Source of the DNA: Paeniglutamicibacter cryotolerans
GTDB taxonomy: Bacteria > Actinomycetota > Actinomycetes > Actinomycetales > Micrococcaceae
NCBI RefSeq assembly: GCF_014190875.1
Contig: NZ_JACHVS010000001.1
Location: 1,240,001 to 1,304,000, forward strand
DNA: 64,000 nt
Direction: 5' to 3'
Of this stretch, positions 49,946-60,097 are shown piece by piece (position 1 is the first letter of the stretch; each line of letters opens with the position of its first letter). The notes under the pieces were generated by a model. The model did not search any database, was not told where the DNA came from, and saw only the letters and a program-made list of their open reading frames with translations. A program made the translations under genes and the position numbers.

Positions 49946-50149
49946 GGTCTTCTGGGGACTAGAGTTCCGTTGCTAGTCATCCCTTATCGTCCCAGGGGCG
50001 CCGGTGTGCCGCTCCGGCCCGGGGGCCGGGTGTGGACCCGGCATCGGGCAGGCTTACCCGGCGGCGAGCGGTCGGATCGGGCCAACTCCCGGCCAACACC
50101 CGGGCGGCGTTGATGCGCCGGGCGGCTGGGTGTGAAACGCTGGAGAACG

Positions 50150-51133
50150 ATGCCTACCACCGATGCCCCTGACACGCAGCGCCGGCGCCGCCGACCATCG
50201 CGCGCGCGCCGCCTGCTGCGCACCTTGGTGTTGCTTGGCTCCCTGCTGACCGCAGCCCTGATTTCCTTCCATTCCAGCGTCCCCGACGTGGCGGGCCTGG
50301 GCCTGCTGGTGGACAGCGCCGCCCCCTGGCTCGGGCTGGCCATGGTTCCGCTGTTGGCGCTGGCGCTTCTCACCCGCAGTGCCATGGCCCCCGCTTTCGT
50401 GCTGATCCCTGCGCTGGCCTGGGCTGCCGCCTTTGGGTCGGCCGTGATTCCGCTGTCCTGGAGCGCCCCGGAGCCGACAGCCGGAGCCCTGGGCATCGCC
50501 AGCCAAAACGTGAAGTCGGGTTCCGGGACGGCGCTCGAATCGGCCCGCACGCTCTCCGCCACCGGGGCCGATCTGATTGCCTTGCAGGAACTGGATCCCG
50601 GTGCCGACGGCCCGGTCACGGCCGGGCTGTCGGCCGACTACCCGTACCACTTCGTGGTCGGTACCGTCGGCCTGTGGAGCCGGTATCCGCTGCATTCCCC
50701 GGTGGCACTCGACCTGGGCCTGGGCTGGAAACGGGCCCTGTCCGCGCGCGTCACCACCGATGCCGGGGAGGTGAAGATATACGTGGTGCATGCCGCATCG
50801 GCCCGTCCGAACGACCATGCCGACCGCGATGAGATGCTCTTCCAGCTCTCGACGGCCATTAAAGCCGATGCCGCATCGCGGGTCATCGCCGTCGGCGACT
50901 TCAACGCCACCGCCTACGACCGGGCCTTCGCCCCGCTGCTGCGCACCCTTGATGAACCACGGCAGAATGCCGGCGGACTGGGCTTCACCTGGCGGGCCGA
51001 TCCGCTTCCCGTGATGCGCCTTGACCATTTCCTCTCGCGGGGGCTGCCGGTCACCTCCAACACTGTGCTTCCGGCGGGCAAGAGCGACCACCTGGCGGTC
51101 CGCACCAACGTGAACCTCCTGGCCGGAAGCTAA
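50150..51133 (+). CDS. Membrane-anchored endonuclease/exonuclease/phosphatase-family protein
   Basis: The 327-aa protein has a very basic N-terminus (RRRRRPSRARRLLRTL) and three hydrophobic helices in the first ~100 residues. An EEP catalytic domain follows: ALGIASQNVKSGSGTALESA, DLIALQELDPGADGP (catalytic Glu), VVHAASARPNDHADRDEM, VIAVGDFNATAYDRA, and the final KSDHLAVRTNVNLL (catalytic Asp-His). This layout, with three helices then an EEP domain facing outside, is common in actinobacteria. The substrate is unknown. GGAG about 8 nt before ATG 50150 supports the start. Confidence 0.85.
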   Translation: MPTTDAPDTQRRRRRPSRARRLLRTLVLLGSLLTAALISFHSSVPDVAGLGLLVDSAAPWLGLAMVPLLALALLTRSAMAPAFVLIPALAWAAAFGSAVIPLSWSAPEPTAGALGIASQNVKSGSGTALESARTLSATGADLIALQELDPGADGPVTAGLSADYPYHFVVGTVGLWSRYPLHSPVALDLGLGWKRALSARVTTDAGEVKIYVVHAASARPNDHADRDEMLFQLSTAIKADAASRVIAVGDFNATAYDRAFAPLLRTLDEPRQNAGGLGFTWRADPLPVMRLDHFLSRGLPVTSNTVLPAGKSDHLAVRTNVNLLAGS

Positions 51134-51153
51134 CCCGGTCCCCGGAAACGCAC

Positions 51154-51224
51154 AAGGACCTCCGCAGGGGCGGGGCCGGTCTACCCGAAGGGTTCGATCC
51201 GGCACCTTCCCAGCGGAGGTCCTT
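51154..51224. terminator. Long imperfect hairpin between convergent genes
   Basis: AAGGACCTCCGC (51154-51165) pairs perfectly with GCGGAGGTCCTT (51213-51224). The interior pairs further as GGGGCGGGGCCGG with CCGGCACCTTCCC (three mismatches/wobbles), capped by ACCC-GAA-GGGT. TTCC follows on the plus strand. It is probably a bidirectional terminator for the EEP gene and the convergent permease. The inner GGGTTCGATCC mimics a tRNA T-arm, but no cloverleaf can be drawn. Confidence 0.65.
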
Positions 51225-51269
51225 TCCGTCTTCTCCGCACGGCGCCACCGGCGCGGTGCGGTCATGCGG

Positions 51270-52727
51270 CTAGCTGGTGGCGTCCGCCGCGGCGGTTTCC
51301 GCTGCCGGCGTGTAGTTCTCCAGCGCGGGCCGGATCCGGCCGCTGGCGGGAACCAGGAACTGGTAGGCGGCCAGCAGCAGCACGATCCACACGCCACCGA
51401 CGATCAGTGCCGTGCGTCCGGCGGTGCTGAAGCCCAGGATCACGACGACCAGTGCCATGAACGCGAAGCCCAGGTAGGTCGGCAGCGGCCACAGAGGCAG
51501 CGCGAAGATGCCCTTGGGCGCGTTCTCGCGGGCCAGCTCGCGGCGCATCAGGTGGTGCGAGAGCAGGATCGAGGTCCAGACGAACAGCGTCGCGAAGGTT
51601 GCGATGGAGGCGACCACCAGGAAGAGCTGGTCCGGGATCCAGAAGTACAGGCCCAGGCCGACCAGCAGGCAGACGCTCACGAGGGCCACCGGCACTGTCG
51701 GGATGCCGTGGCGGTTGACCTTGGCGAAGGACTTCGGTGCGTGGCCCTGGGCGGCCAGGCCGAACATGGCCCGGACCGCCGCGTAGACGATCGAGTTCAT
51801 GGCGGACAGCGCTGCCGTGAGTACCACGGCGTTGATGACGTGCACGGCGCCGGGGATGCCGATGCCGGCGAAGACCTGGACGAACGGGCTGATGTCGGGA
51901 TCCATGGTGTGCCAGGGGATCAGGCACATCAGCACGCCTAGGGACAGCACGTAGAAGAGCAGGACGCGGACTGGAACCGTGTTGACGGCCTGCGGGATGG
52001 ACGTTGCCGGGTCGTCGGCCTCGCCCGCGGTCATGCCCAGGGTTTCGATGCCGCCGAAGGAGAAGACGACGATGCCCAGGCTCATGATGATGCCCCAGAC
52101 GCCGAACGGGGCGAATCCGCCGAAATCGACCAGGTTGTGCACGCCGGGTTCGTAGCCGCCGGTGCTGATGCCGAAGACGATCAGGTACAGCCCGGTGCCG
52201 ATCAACGCGATGATCGTGGTGACTTTGATCAGCGAGAACCAGAATTCCATCTCGCCGAAGATGCCGACGCGCATGGTGTTCAGGCCGGCGATCAGCAGCA
52301 GTGCCGCGAGCATCCAGATCCAGCCCGGGGTGTCCGGGAACCACATGCGCATGTACGTGCCCACCGCGGTCATGTCGGCGATGGCCACGACGATCATTTC
52401 GAACACGAAGGTCCAGCCGGTCAGGAAGCCCATGCGCGGGCTGATGTAGCGCCCGGCGTACTGGGCGAACGATCCGGCGATCGGGTGGCGCACTGCCATC
52501 TCGCCGAGCGAGCGCATGACCGCGAAGACCAGCAGTCCGGCGATGACGTAGGCGATCAACACGGCGGGACCGGCGGTCTGGATGGTCTTGGCAGAGCCGT
52601 AGAACAGGCCCGTGCCGATGGCCGAGCCCAATGCAATGAAGCGGACGTGGCGCGGGGTCAATCCACGCTGCAGGGTCCGCTTCGAGTCCGATTCGGGGGG
52701 GGTGGTCTGAGTCAGAACTGTGGTCAT
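51270..52727 (-). CDS. Amino-acid permease (APC superfamily, AAT type)
   Basis: The 485-aa membrane protein has about twelve helices. The N-terminal cytoplasmic motif QRGLTPRHVRFIALGSAIG followed by TGLFYGSAKTI is typical of the amino acid transporter (AAT) family, which includes proline, GABA, lysine and aromatic permeases. PRMGFLTGWTFVFEMIVVAI and SFGGIETLGMTAGEADDPAT are also characteristic. Substrate cannot be read from sequence. It is monocistronic, with a hairpin downstream and a palindrome in its 5' region (52767-52784). Confidence 0.9.
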   Translation of the reverse strand: MTTVLTQTTPPESDSKRTLQRGLTPRHVRFIALGSAIGTGLFYGSAKTIQTAGPAVLIAYVIAGLLVFAVMRSLGEMAVRHPIAGSFAQYAGRYISPRMGFLTGWTFVFEMIVVAIADMTAVGTYMRMWFPDTPGWIWMLAALLLIAGLNTMRVGIFGEMEFWFSLIKVTTIIALIGTGLYLIVFGISTGGYEPGVHNLVDFGGFAPFGVWGIIMSLGIVVFSFGGIETLGMTAGEADDPATSIPQAVNTVPVRVLLFYVLSLGVLMCLIPWHTMDPDISPFVQVFAGIGIPGAVHVINAVVLTAALSAMNSIVYAAVRAMFGLAAQGHAPKSFAKVNRHGIPTVPVALVSVCLLVGLGLYFWIPDQLFLVVASIATFATLFVWTSILLSHHLMRRELARENAPKGIFALPLWPLPTYLGFAFMALVVVILGFSTAGRTALIVGGVWIVLLLAAYQFLVPASGRIRPALENYTPAAETAAADATS

Positions 52728-52766
52728 GATCCTAGCCGGGGGTGAGGGGAAGAAAATGTTTAGCTG

Positions 52767-52784
52767 ACCGGCCGTTCGGCCGGT
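52767..52784. promoter_or_regulatory. Inverted repeat between divergent genes
   Basis: ACCGGCCG-TT-CGGCCGGT is a perfect 8-bp inverted repeat with a 2-nt spacer, 40 nt upstream of the permease ATG and about 100 nt before the thiamine-binding gene. It could be an operator. The following TTTTG on the plus strand would also suit a small terminator, but no plus-strand gene ends here. Confidence 0.45.
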
Positions 52785-52886
52785 TTTGTGTTAATAGCTT
52801 GTCACAATGTGGCGCGGATCGCACTTCCTGCAGGTCCGGGGCCAGTGACCAGTGCCATATGCGATGAATGGTGGGACAGTTAAGGC

Positions 52887-53195
52887 ATGATTGTTGCCTT
52901 TTCAGTAGCCCCCACGTCAGCCGATGCCGACGGATCGGTACACGATGCCGTCGCAGCGGCCGTGCGGGTCGTCCGCGACTCCGGCCTGCCCAATTCCACC
53001 TCCTCGATGTTCACTGAGCTGGAGGGCGAGTGGGACGAGGTCATGGACGTGGTCAAGCGTGCCACGGAGGCCGTCGCCGCATACGGTTCACGGGTCTCGC
53101 TGGTGCTGAAAGCCGATATTCGACCCGGACACACCGGGGAACTGGAGGGCAAGGTCCAGCGGCTCGAGGCCGCTTTGGAGCGCCGCCAGGACTGA
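52887..53195 (+). CDS. MTH1187-family thiamine-binding protein (DUF77)
   Basis: The 102-aa cytoplasmic protein opens MIVAFSVAPTSADADGSVHD, and TSSMFTELEGEWDEVMDVVK followed by SRVSLVLKADIRPGHTGELE matches the MTH1187/YkoF-like thiamine-binding family. These form ferredoxin-like tetramers and bind thiamine or hydroxymethylpyrimidine. GACAGT 6 nt before the ATG would make it leaderless, though it is a poor -10. An O-methyltransferase gene starts 21 nt after its stop on the same strand. Confidence 0.88.
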   Translation: MIVAFSVAPTSADADGSVHDAVAAAVRVVRDSGLPNSTSSMFTELEGEWDEVMDVVKRATEAVAAYGSRVSLVLKADIRPGHTGELEGKVQRLEAALERRQD

Positions 53196-53216
53196 GCAGG
53201 CCAAGGAGTGCCACCC

Positions 53217-53900
53217 ATGGACGAGCAGCCGGCAACACCGAGCCAGGTCGAAGACTTCCTGGTCTCGATGTTGCATGAAACCGATCAGCAGCTCGACGCC
53301 GGCCGGCGCAGGGCCCTGGACGCCGGGCTGCCGCCCATCGAGGTCGGCCCCGGCCAGGGCAAGTTGCTGATGCTGCTGGCCCGCATCCAAGGAGCCAGGC
53401 GCGTGCTGGAGATCGGCACCCTCGGCGGCTATTCCACCACTTGGCTGGCCCGCGGAGTAGGGCCCGACGGGGTGGTGGTCACCTGCGAGTTCGAACCGCT
53501 GCATGCCCGCATCGCCCGCTCCAACCTCGACGAGGCAGGCGTCGGGGACCGGGTGCAGATCCGGCTCGGTGCGGCCCGGGACACGCTGCGCCAGCTGCTC
53601 GAGGAGGGCGTCGAGCCCTTCGACTTGGTGTTCGTCGACGCGGACAAGGAAAACAACGCGCACTACCTGGAGGCCGCCATCGCCCTGGGCCGCCCGGGAA
53701 CGGTGATAGTGCTCGACAACGTGGTCCGCGGCGGCGCGGTGACCGAACCCGGGGACCCGGCGACACAAGCCGGGCGGATGCTTGAGGGAATACGGGCCGG
53801 ACTCGAATTCCTCGGTGCGGACCCCCGCGTTGATGCCACGGCACTGCAGACAACCGGCCCCAAGGGTTGGGACGGATTCGCACTCGCGCTCATCAGGTAG
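53217..53900 (+). CDS. O-methyltransferase (CCoAOMT-like, family 3)
   Basis: The 227-aa SAM-dependent methyltransferase has SAM-binding motif I as VLEIGTLGGYSTTWLARGV, the acidic VVTCEFEPLHARIARSN, and FDLVFVDADKENNAHYLEAA, which carries the metal-binding DAD of the family. VIVLDNVVRGGAV follows, as expected. Bacterial members methylate catechols, hydroxamates or other small phenols; the substrate is unknown. AAGGAG ends 8 nt before ATG 53217, which decides it over GTG 53208. It follows the thiamine-binding gene closely. Confidence 0.9.
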   Translation: MDEQPATPSQVEDFLVSMLHETDQQLDAGRRRALDAGLPPIEVGPGQGKLLMLLARIQGARRVLEIGTLGGYSTTWLARGVGPDGVVVTCEFEPLHARIARSNLDEAGVGDRVQIRLGAARDTLRQLLEEGVEPFDLVFVDADKENNAHYLEAAIALGRPGTVIVLDNVVRGGAVTEPGDPATQAGRMLEGIRAGLEFLGADPRVDATALQTTGPKGWDGFALALIR

Positions 53901-53940
53901 CCGGAACCGCGGCCCGGCAGTGGTTCCCAGCCGAACCCCC

Positions 53941-53946
53941 TACCCT
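53941..53946 (+). promoter_or_regulatory. -10 box (TACCCT) for a leaderless gene
   Basis: TACCCT ends 6 nt before the GTG at 53953. Confidence 0.5.
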
Positions 53947-53952
53947 TGAAGG

Positions 53953-54471
53953 GTGACTACCGAGCCCTACGTGATCCGACTGGCCCTGCCAGAAGACATC
54001 CCCGCCGCATTGAGCATGAAGTCCGCCTGCTGGCGTGAGACCTATGCCTCGCAGCGCCCCGAATCATTCTTCGCCGACCACGAGTCCCGACTCGACAAGG
54101 AGGCGGACTGGTGGCGCAGCGGCCTGGAGGCCGGGGCCGAACTCTGGATCGCCACCGTCGCCGACGGGACGGTCGTCGGCGTCGCCGGAGGAGCCCCCGT
54201 GCTGCCCGACGACTCGGACGCCGGTGTGGGCATCGAACTACAGATGCTCTACGTGCTGGCCGCCCATCACGGGACCGGTCTGGGCCTGGCGCTGATGCGC
54301 CGCGTGATCGGCGATGCCCCGGCCCTGCTCTGGGTCCTGGAGGACAACCCGCGGGCCCAGGCGTTCTACGCCAAGCACGGCTTCGTCCGTGATGGCCGCT
54401 CCGAGCAGCTCATCGGCGACTGGGCTGGACTGGCCGAGGTCCGCATGGTCCGGGGTGCCGACCGTGGCTAA
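53953..54471 (+). CDS. GNAT-family N-acetyltransferase
   Basis: The 172-aa acetyltransferase has an N-terminal region (IRLALPEDIPAALSMKSACW, RETYASQRPESFF) of the RimI-like type. The acetyl-CoA segment is LQMLYVLAAHHGTGLGLALM (residues ~95-114). The C-terminal ALLWVLEDNPRAQAFYAKHG followed by FVRDG is typical of GNATs that modify small molecules or protein N-termini. GTG start, leaderless. The next gene begins 8 nt before its stop, so the two are translationally coupled. Confidence 0.88.
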   Translation: MTTEPYVIRLALPEDIPAALSMKSACWRETYASQRPESFFADHESRLDKEADWWRSGLEAGAELWIATVADGTVVGVAGGAPVLPDDSDAGVGIELQMLYVLAAHHGTGLGLALMRRVIGDAPALLWVLEDNPRAQAFYAKHGFVRDGRSEQLIGDWAGLAEVRMVRGADRG

Positions 54472-55354
54472 GGGCCGCGGCAAGGCCGCCGGGAAGAAGT
54501 CGAAGTCCCATGCCAAGGCGGGCGCAACGGAGTCGGCAGCGCCCGCTGCCGGCCCGGCCGAAGGCGACTACCCGATCGATACCGGCACGGCGACCCTGGA
54601 ACGAGACCACTATTCACCCGAGGGCTGGATCCTGAAGGTCAACGGGGTCCCCTCCTCGCATGTCGACCTGGCAGACCCCGGGCGGCTCGATTTCGAGTAC
54701 ATGCGCTGGATCGCTGCGCTGATCCGGTCCCGTTTTCCCCCCGGGGACTACGACGGCACCGTATCGAAGCTGCGCGCACTGCACCTGGGCGGTGGCGCCT
54801 GCTCGATGGCTCGCTGGATCCATTCGGCCTACCCCAACGCCCGCCAGGTGGTCGTGGAGCTGGACGGCCGGCTCGCCGAACTGGTCCGCGACTGGTTCGA
54901 CCTGCCCCGGGCCCCGCTGCTGCGCCTGCGCGTCGGCGAGGCCGGGGCGGTGCTCGCCGGCCTCGCCGATGCCAGCCGGGATCTGCTGATCCGCGATGTC
55001 TTCGCCGGGGACAAGACACCGGAGGCACTGACCAACCTGGAATTCACCGAGCAGGCGGCGCGCGTGCTGGATGCCGGCGGATTCTATGTGGTCAACTGCG
55101 GGGACTCCCCGAACCTGGAGACGGCCAAGCGCGAGGCGGCGACCATCGGCACGGTGTTCACCTACGTCGCCATCGTCGCCGACCCTCCGATGCTCAAGGG
55201 CAGGCGCTACGGCAACGTGATCATCGCCGGCTCCAACGCCCCGATCCCGGCTGGTCCGGGCTTTTTGCGCGAACTGCTCGGCGGTGGCGTCCCCGCCGCG
55301 CACTGGGACGACGAAGCGGTGCGCAAGTTCTCCCGTTACGCCATCGCCTACTGA
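54464..55354 (+). CDS. Spermidine-synthase-like methyltransferase-fold protein
   Basis: The 296-aa protein has a lysine/alanine-rich, probably disordered N-terminus (VAKGRGKAAGKKSKSHAKAG) and a Rossmann domain of the spermine/spermidine synthase family. The glycine loop is LRALHLGGGACSMARWIHSA, the acidic strand end is ARQVVVELDGRLAELVRDWF, and DLLIRDVFAGDKTPEALTNL follows. The polyamine catalytic Asp region is not obvious and no speD is nearby. A true aminopropyltransferase activity is therefore doubtful, and many actinobacterial homologues are unassigned. GTG start overlapping the GNAT gene by 8 nt. It ends just before a perfect palindrome. Confidence 0.85.
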   Translation: MAKGRGKAAGKKSKSHAKAGATESAAPAAGPAEGDYPIDTGTATLERDHYSPEGWILKVNGVPSSHVDLADPGRLDFEYMRWIAALIRSRFPPGDYDGTVSKLRALHLGGGACSMARWIHSAYPNARQVVVELDGRLAELVRDWFDLPRAPLLRLRVGEAGAVLAGLADASRDLLIRDVFAGDKTPEALTNLEFTEQAARVLDAGGFYVVNCGDSPNLETAKREAATIGTVFTYVAIVADPPMLKGRRYGNVIIAGSNAPIPAGPGFLRELLGGGVPAAHWDDEAVRKFSRYAIAY

Positions 55355-55371
55355 CGGCGTAGCGGGAGGGC

Positions 55372-55435
55372 CCCCATTAACGCCGAAGCGGCACCCGGTC
55401 CACGTGGACCGGGTGCCGCTTCGGCGTTAATGGGG
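55372..55435. terminator. Perfect 64-bp palindrome (bidirectional terminator)
   Basis: Positions 55372-55403 are the exact reverse complement of 55404-55435, with no spacer; the centre is CACGTG. The ends read CCCCATTAA and TTAATGGGG, so each strand gives an RNA hairpin with a modest T-containing tail. It lies between the spermidine-synthase-like gene and the convergent purine permease gene, 17 nt and 6 nt from their stops. Confidence 0.85.
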
Positions 55436-55441
55436 TGCGGA

Positions 55442-56908
55442 CTACAAGCCGAGGGCCTGTTCGATGACGCCGATGCTGAAGAACAATGCGAACGCAGATG
55501 CGACAACCCACATCAACGGGTGGATCTCGCGGGCACGGCCCTGGATGGTGCGAATGAACACGAAGGCGATGAAGCCGGCCCCGATGCCGTTGGCGATCGA
55601 GTAGGTGAACGGCATCAACACGAACGTCAGGAAGGCGGGCAGTGCCACGCCCCAGTCCTGCCAGTCGATCTTGGAGACCTGGGTGATCATCATGAAGCCC
55701 ACGATGACCAATGCCGGAGCAACGGCCTCGAACGGTACCAGGTGGATCAGGGGAGTCAGGAACATGGCCGCCAGCAGCAGTACGCCGGTGACGATGGAGG
55801 CCAGTCCGGTGCGGGCACCCTCGCCGATGCCGGCACCGGATTCCACGTAGACCTGGGCGGAGGAGGTCGAGGCGCCGCCGCCGGCGATGGCGCCGAACGC
55901 GTCAATGAGGAGCACCTTGTCGACATCCGGGATGTTCCCGTCCTTGTCGATCGAGCCGGCCTCGCCGGCCAGCCCGACGATGGTGCCCATGGCATCGAAG
56001 AAGATCGAGAGCAGGATGACGAAGGCAAGCAGCAGCGCCGCCGTAGTGCCCAGCTTCGCGAAGGCGCCAAAGACGTTGACCTGGCCCAGCAGGGACAGGT
56101 CGGGGGTGCTCCACATCGGCATCGACGGAACGACCAGTGACCAGCCCTGCGGGTTGGCAGTCTTTCCATCCCAGGACGGACCGATCTTGAAGACCGCTTC
56201 GAGGATGTTGGCGAGCACGGCGGAGGCGATGATGCCGATGAGAATCGCGCCCTTGACCTTGCGGACGACCAGGGCGATGGTCAGCAGCAGGCCGAAGACG
56301 AAGACCAGGATCGGCCAGCCGGTGAGGTTTCCACCAAAGCCCAGGCCCACCGGCACCGTGGTGCCGGCCGCGTCCGGGATGCGGCGAACGAACCCGGCAT
56401 TGACCAGTCCGATCAGTGCGATGAACATGCCGATACCGACCACGATGGCGATCTTCAGGGACTCGGGAACGGCGTTGAACACTGCGGTGCGGAAGCCGGT
56501 GAGCACCAGGATGAACATAGTGGCACCGGACAGCACTACCAGGCCCATGACGTCGGGCCAGGTCAGGCCTGGGTTGGTGGCGACGGTGACGGCAATGAAC
56601 GCGTTGACGCCCAGGCCGGTGGCCAGGGCGAACGGGTGCCGGGCCCAGGCGCCCATGATGATGGTCAGGATGCCGGCGACCAAGGCCGTGGCAGCTGCAA
56701 CGCGGGGAGCGCCGAGCGTTGCGCCGGTTGAATCGGCGCCGATGAGGATCAGCGGGTTGAGCACGATGATGTAGCTCATCGCAAAGAACGTGGCGAACCC
56801 GCCGCGGATCTCGCGGGAGTAGTTCGACCCGCGTTCGGTGATCTTGAAATATCGGTCTAGACGGGAAACGGCCGTCATGGTATCGGGGGAGTGGTCCTGT
56901 GTGGGCAT
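55442..56908 (-). CDS. NCS2-family purine permease (AzgA/PbuG type)
   Basis: The 488-aa membrane protein starts with the AzgA-type block LDRYFKITERGSNYSREIRG followed by GFATFFAMSYIIVLNPLIL. ATGLGVNAFIAVTVA and DAFGAIAGGGASTSSAQVYV followed by ESGAGIGEGARTGLAS are the NCS2 substrate motifs of hypoxanthine/guanine/adenine permeases. About 12-14 helices are visible. A guanine riboswitch is not seen; the TAGTAT -10 lies 7 nt from the ATG, leaving no 5' leader at all. The gene ends next to the 64-bp palindrome. Confidence 0.92.
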   Translation of the reverse strand: MPTQDHSPDTMTAVSRLDRYFKITERGSNYSREIRGGFATFFAMSYIIVLNPLILIGADSTGATLGAPRVAAATALVAGILTIIMGAWARHPFALATGLGVNAFIAVTVATNPGLTWPDVMGLVVLSGATMFILVLTGFRTAVFNAVPESLKIAIVVGIGMFIALIGLVNAGFVRRIPDAAGTTVPVGLGFGGNLTGWPILVFVFGLLLTIALVVRKVKGAILIGIIASAVLANILEAVFKIGPSWDGKTANPQGWSLVVPSMPMWSTPDLSLLGQVNVFGAFAKLGTTAALLLAFVILLSIFFDAMGTIVGLAGEAGSIDKDGNIPDVDKVLLIDAFGAIAGGGASTSSAQVYVESGAGIGEGARTGLASIVTGVLLLAAMFLTPLIHLVPFEAVAPALVIVGFMMITQVSKIDWQDWGVALPAFLTFVLMPFTYSIANGIGAGFIAFVFIRTIQGRAREIHPLMWVVASAFALFFSIGVIEQALGL

Positions 56909-56915
56909 GGGGGGA

Positions 56916-56921
56916 ATACTA
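56916..56921 (-). promoter_or_regulatory. -10 box (TAGTAT) for the leaderless purine permease gene
   Basis: On the minus strand TAGTAT ends 7 nt before the ATG at 56908. Confidence 0.6.
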
Positions 56922-57064
56922 GTACCAGAGGGTGCCTCGGCGCCATGTCAGGTCATGCTTTTCGACTCAAGTAGACCCACATCACACAGTGGTGAACAAT
57001 GGAAGTAACGGACCCGAGCGCGGTCCACGGCGGCACAAGCCGTAGCGCCGAAGGAGTGGAAACG

Positions 57065-58036
57065 ATGAGCGATCAGCAGCAGCACCATGAGAGTTCCGAA
57101 CACATTGAGGGCATCGTTGTCGGCGTCGATGGATCGGATCAGGGCCTGTGCGCCTTGAAATGGGCGGCCCGGGAGGCGAAGCGCCGAGGAAGCGTACTAA
57201 ACATCGTGACCGCCTACACGATCCCCGTTTTCGCGGCCTCCAGCATGGACGCCGGGTACGCGACCCTTGACGACCAGTTGATCCGGGACGGAGCGGAGGC
57301 CGTCGTGCGCGAGGCCCGCGCCACCGTCACCGACGACTCGCTGACGGTGCGCACCTACATCGAGTCGGGGGACCCCACGGGCGTCCTGCTTGATCTGAGC
57401 CGCGAGGCCGAACTGATCGTTGTCGGCACCCGCGGCCGCGGCGGTTTCGTGGGACGGTTGCTGGGCTCGGTCTCCAGCGCGCTGCCCGCCCACGCCAAGT
57501 GCCCGACCGTCGTCGTGCCGGTGTGCATGGACAAGCGTTCCGAGAACGCGCCCGAGATCGCCGACGTCGTGGTGGTCGGCGTCGACGGTTCGGACCGGGC
57601 CCGTCGCGCCGTGCTGCTGGCCGCCGAACAGGCCAACGTCCGTGGTTTCAAGCTGCGCGTGGTCTGCGCACTTGCCCCGGTCAGCGGCGCGCTAGCCTGG
57701 ATGCCGGCCACCGTCGACCAGGAAGCCGTCATGGTCGATGTCCGCCACCAGATGGAGATCGGGGCCCGCTGGATACTCAGCCACTTCCCCGGTCTGCAGG
57801 TCGAAACGGACGTGATCGAGGGGGCTCCGGTCGAGGTTCTGATCCGCGAATCCGCCAAGGCACACCTGCTGGTCACCGGTTCGCGAGGGCGCGGTGGGTT
57901 CGCCGGAATGCTGTTGGGATCCACCAGCCAGGGTGTGCTGCACCACTCGAAGGGCCCGGTCATGGTCGTTCCCGACGGTGATGATCCGCGGCTTGCCGAC
58001 CGCTCGAAGTTCGAGAATGAGGCCGGCCTGGCCTGA
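57065..58036 (+). CDS. Universal stress protein with two USP domains
   Basis: The 323-aa protein consists of two UspA domains in tandem, the form common in Actinobacteria. Each begins with IVVGVDGSDQG or VVVGVDGSDRA. Each carries the ATP-binding G-2x-G-9x-G(S/T) motif (GTRGRGGFVGRLLGSVSSAL near 145 and GSRGRGGFAGMLLGSTSQGV near 288). ATP-binding USPs act in dormancy and low-oxygen stress. ATG 57065 has GAAGGAG about 8 nt upstream; an upstream in-frame start adds 22 residues without support. A strong hairpin follows. Confidence 0.92.
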   Translation: MSDQQQHHESSEHIEGIVVGVDGSDQGLCALKWAAREAKRRGSVLNIVTAYTIPVFAASSMDAGYATLDDQLIRDGAEAVVREARATVTDDSLTVRTYIESGDPTGVLLDLSREAELIVVGTRGRGGFVGRLLGSVSSALPAHAKCPTVVVPVCMDKRSENAPEIADVVVVGVDGSDRARRAVLLAAEQANVRGFKLRVVCALAPVSGALAWMPATVDQEAVMVDVRHQMEIGARWILSHFPGLQVETDVIEGAPVEVLIRESAKAHLLVTGSRGRGGFAGMLLGSTSQGVLHHSKGPVMVVPDGDDPRLADRSKFENEAGLA

Positions 58037-58055
58037 CCCGGTAGCCAAGAGTAAT

Positions 58056-58098
58056 AAGGAAGGACCCGCACCGGGTTTTCAGGTGCGGGTCCTTCCTT
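58056..58098. terminator. Terminator between USP and NlpC/P60 genes
   Basis: A perfect 17-bp stem (58056-58072 with 58082-58098) with a 9-nt loop lies between convergent genes. Confidence 0.8.
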
Positions 58099-58119
58099 TG
58101 TCCGGGGATTCCCGTTCGT

Positions 58120-59829
<1,710 letters not shown>

Positions 59830-60032
59830 GCTGGGTTTTCCTCACCGTCGCGAGCCGAGGCGTGGACACGGAAAATCACGTGCACCCATGGGCCGCATTG
59901 ATTCAGCCCGTTCGCCGCTTCTTCCAGCCACCCTATGCGACAGGTGTTCACACTGGCAACACCAGTAACAGGAGCCACTCTAATTACATTTATGTCATTT
60001 GCCGTTGAAATCCCGGGGTTTTCGAGTTTAAG

Positions 60033-60080
60033 CAGACCGGGTGGCGAAGGGAGCCAAGGTTCCCTTCGCCACCCGGTCTG
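60033..60080 (-). terminator. Terminator after the second NlpC/P60 gene
   Basis: A perfect 20-bp stem (60033-60052 with 60061-60080) with an 8-nt loop lies 18 nt after the stop. TTAAACTCG follows on the minus strand. Confidence 0.85.
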
Positions 60081-60097
60081 GGTGGTTCCGTCCGTTT

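Noticed and set aside
51160..51215. tRNA gene inside the long hairpin (GGGTTCGATCC T-arm)
   Set aside because: No acceptor, D or anticodon arms can be drawn; the bases pair into one long hairpin instead.
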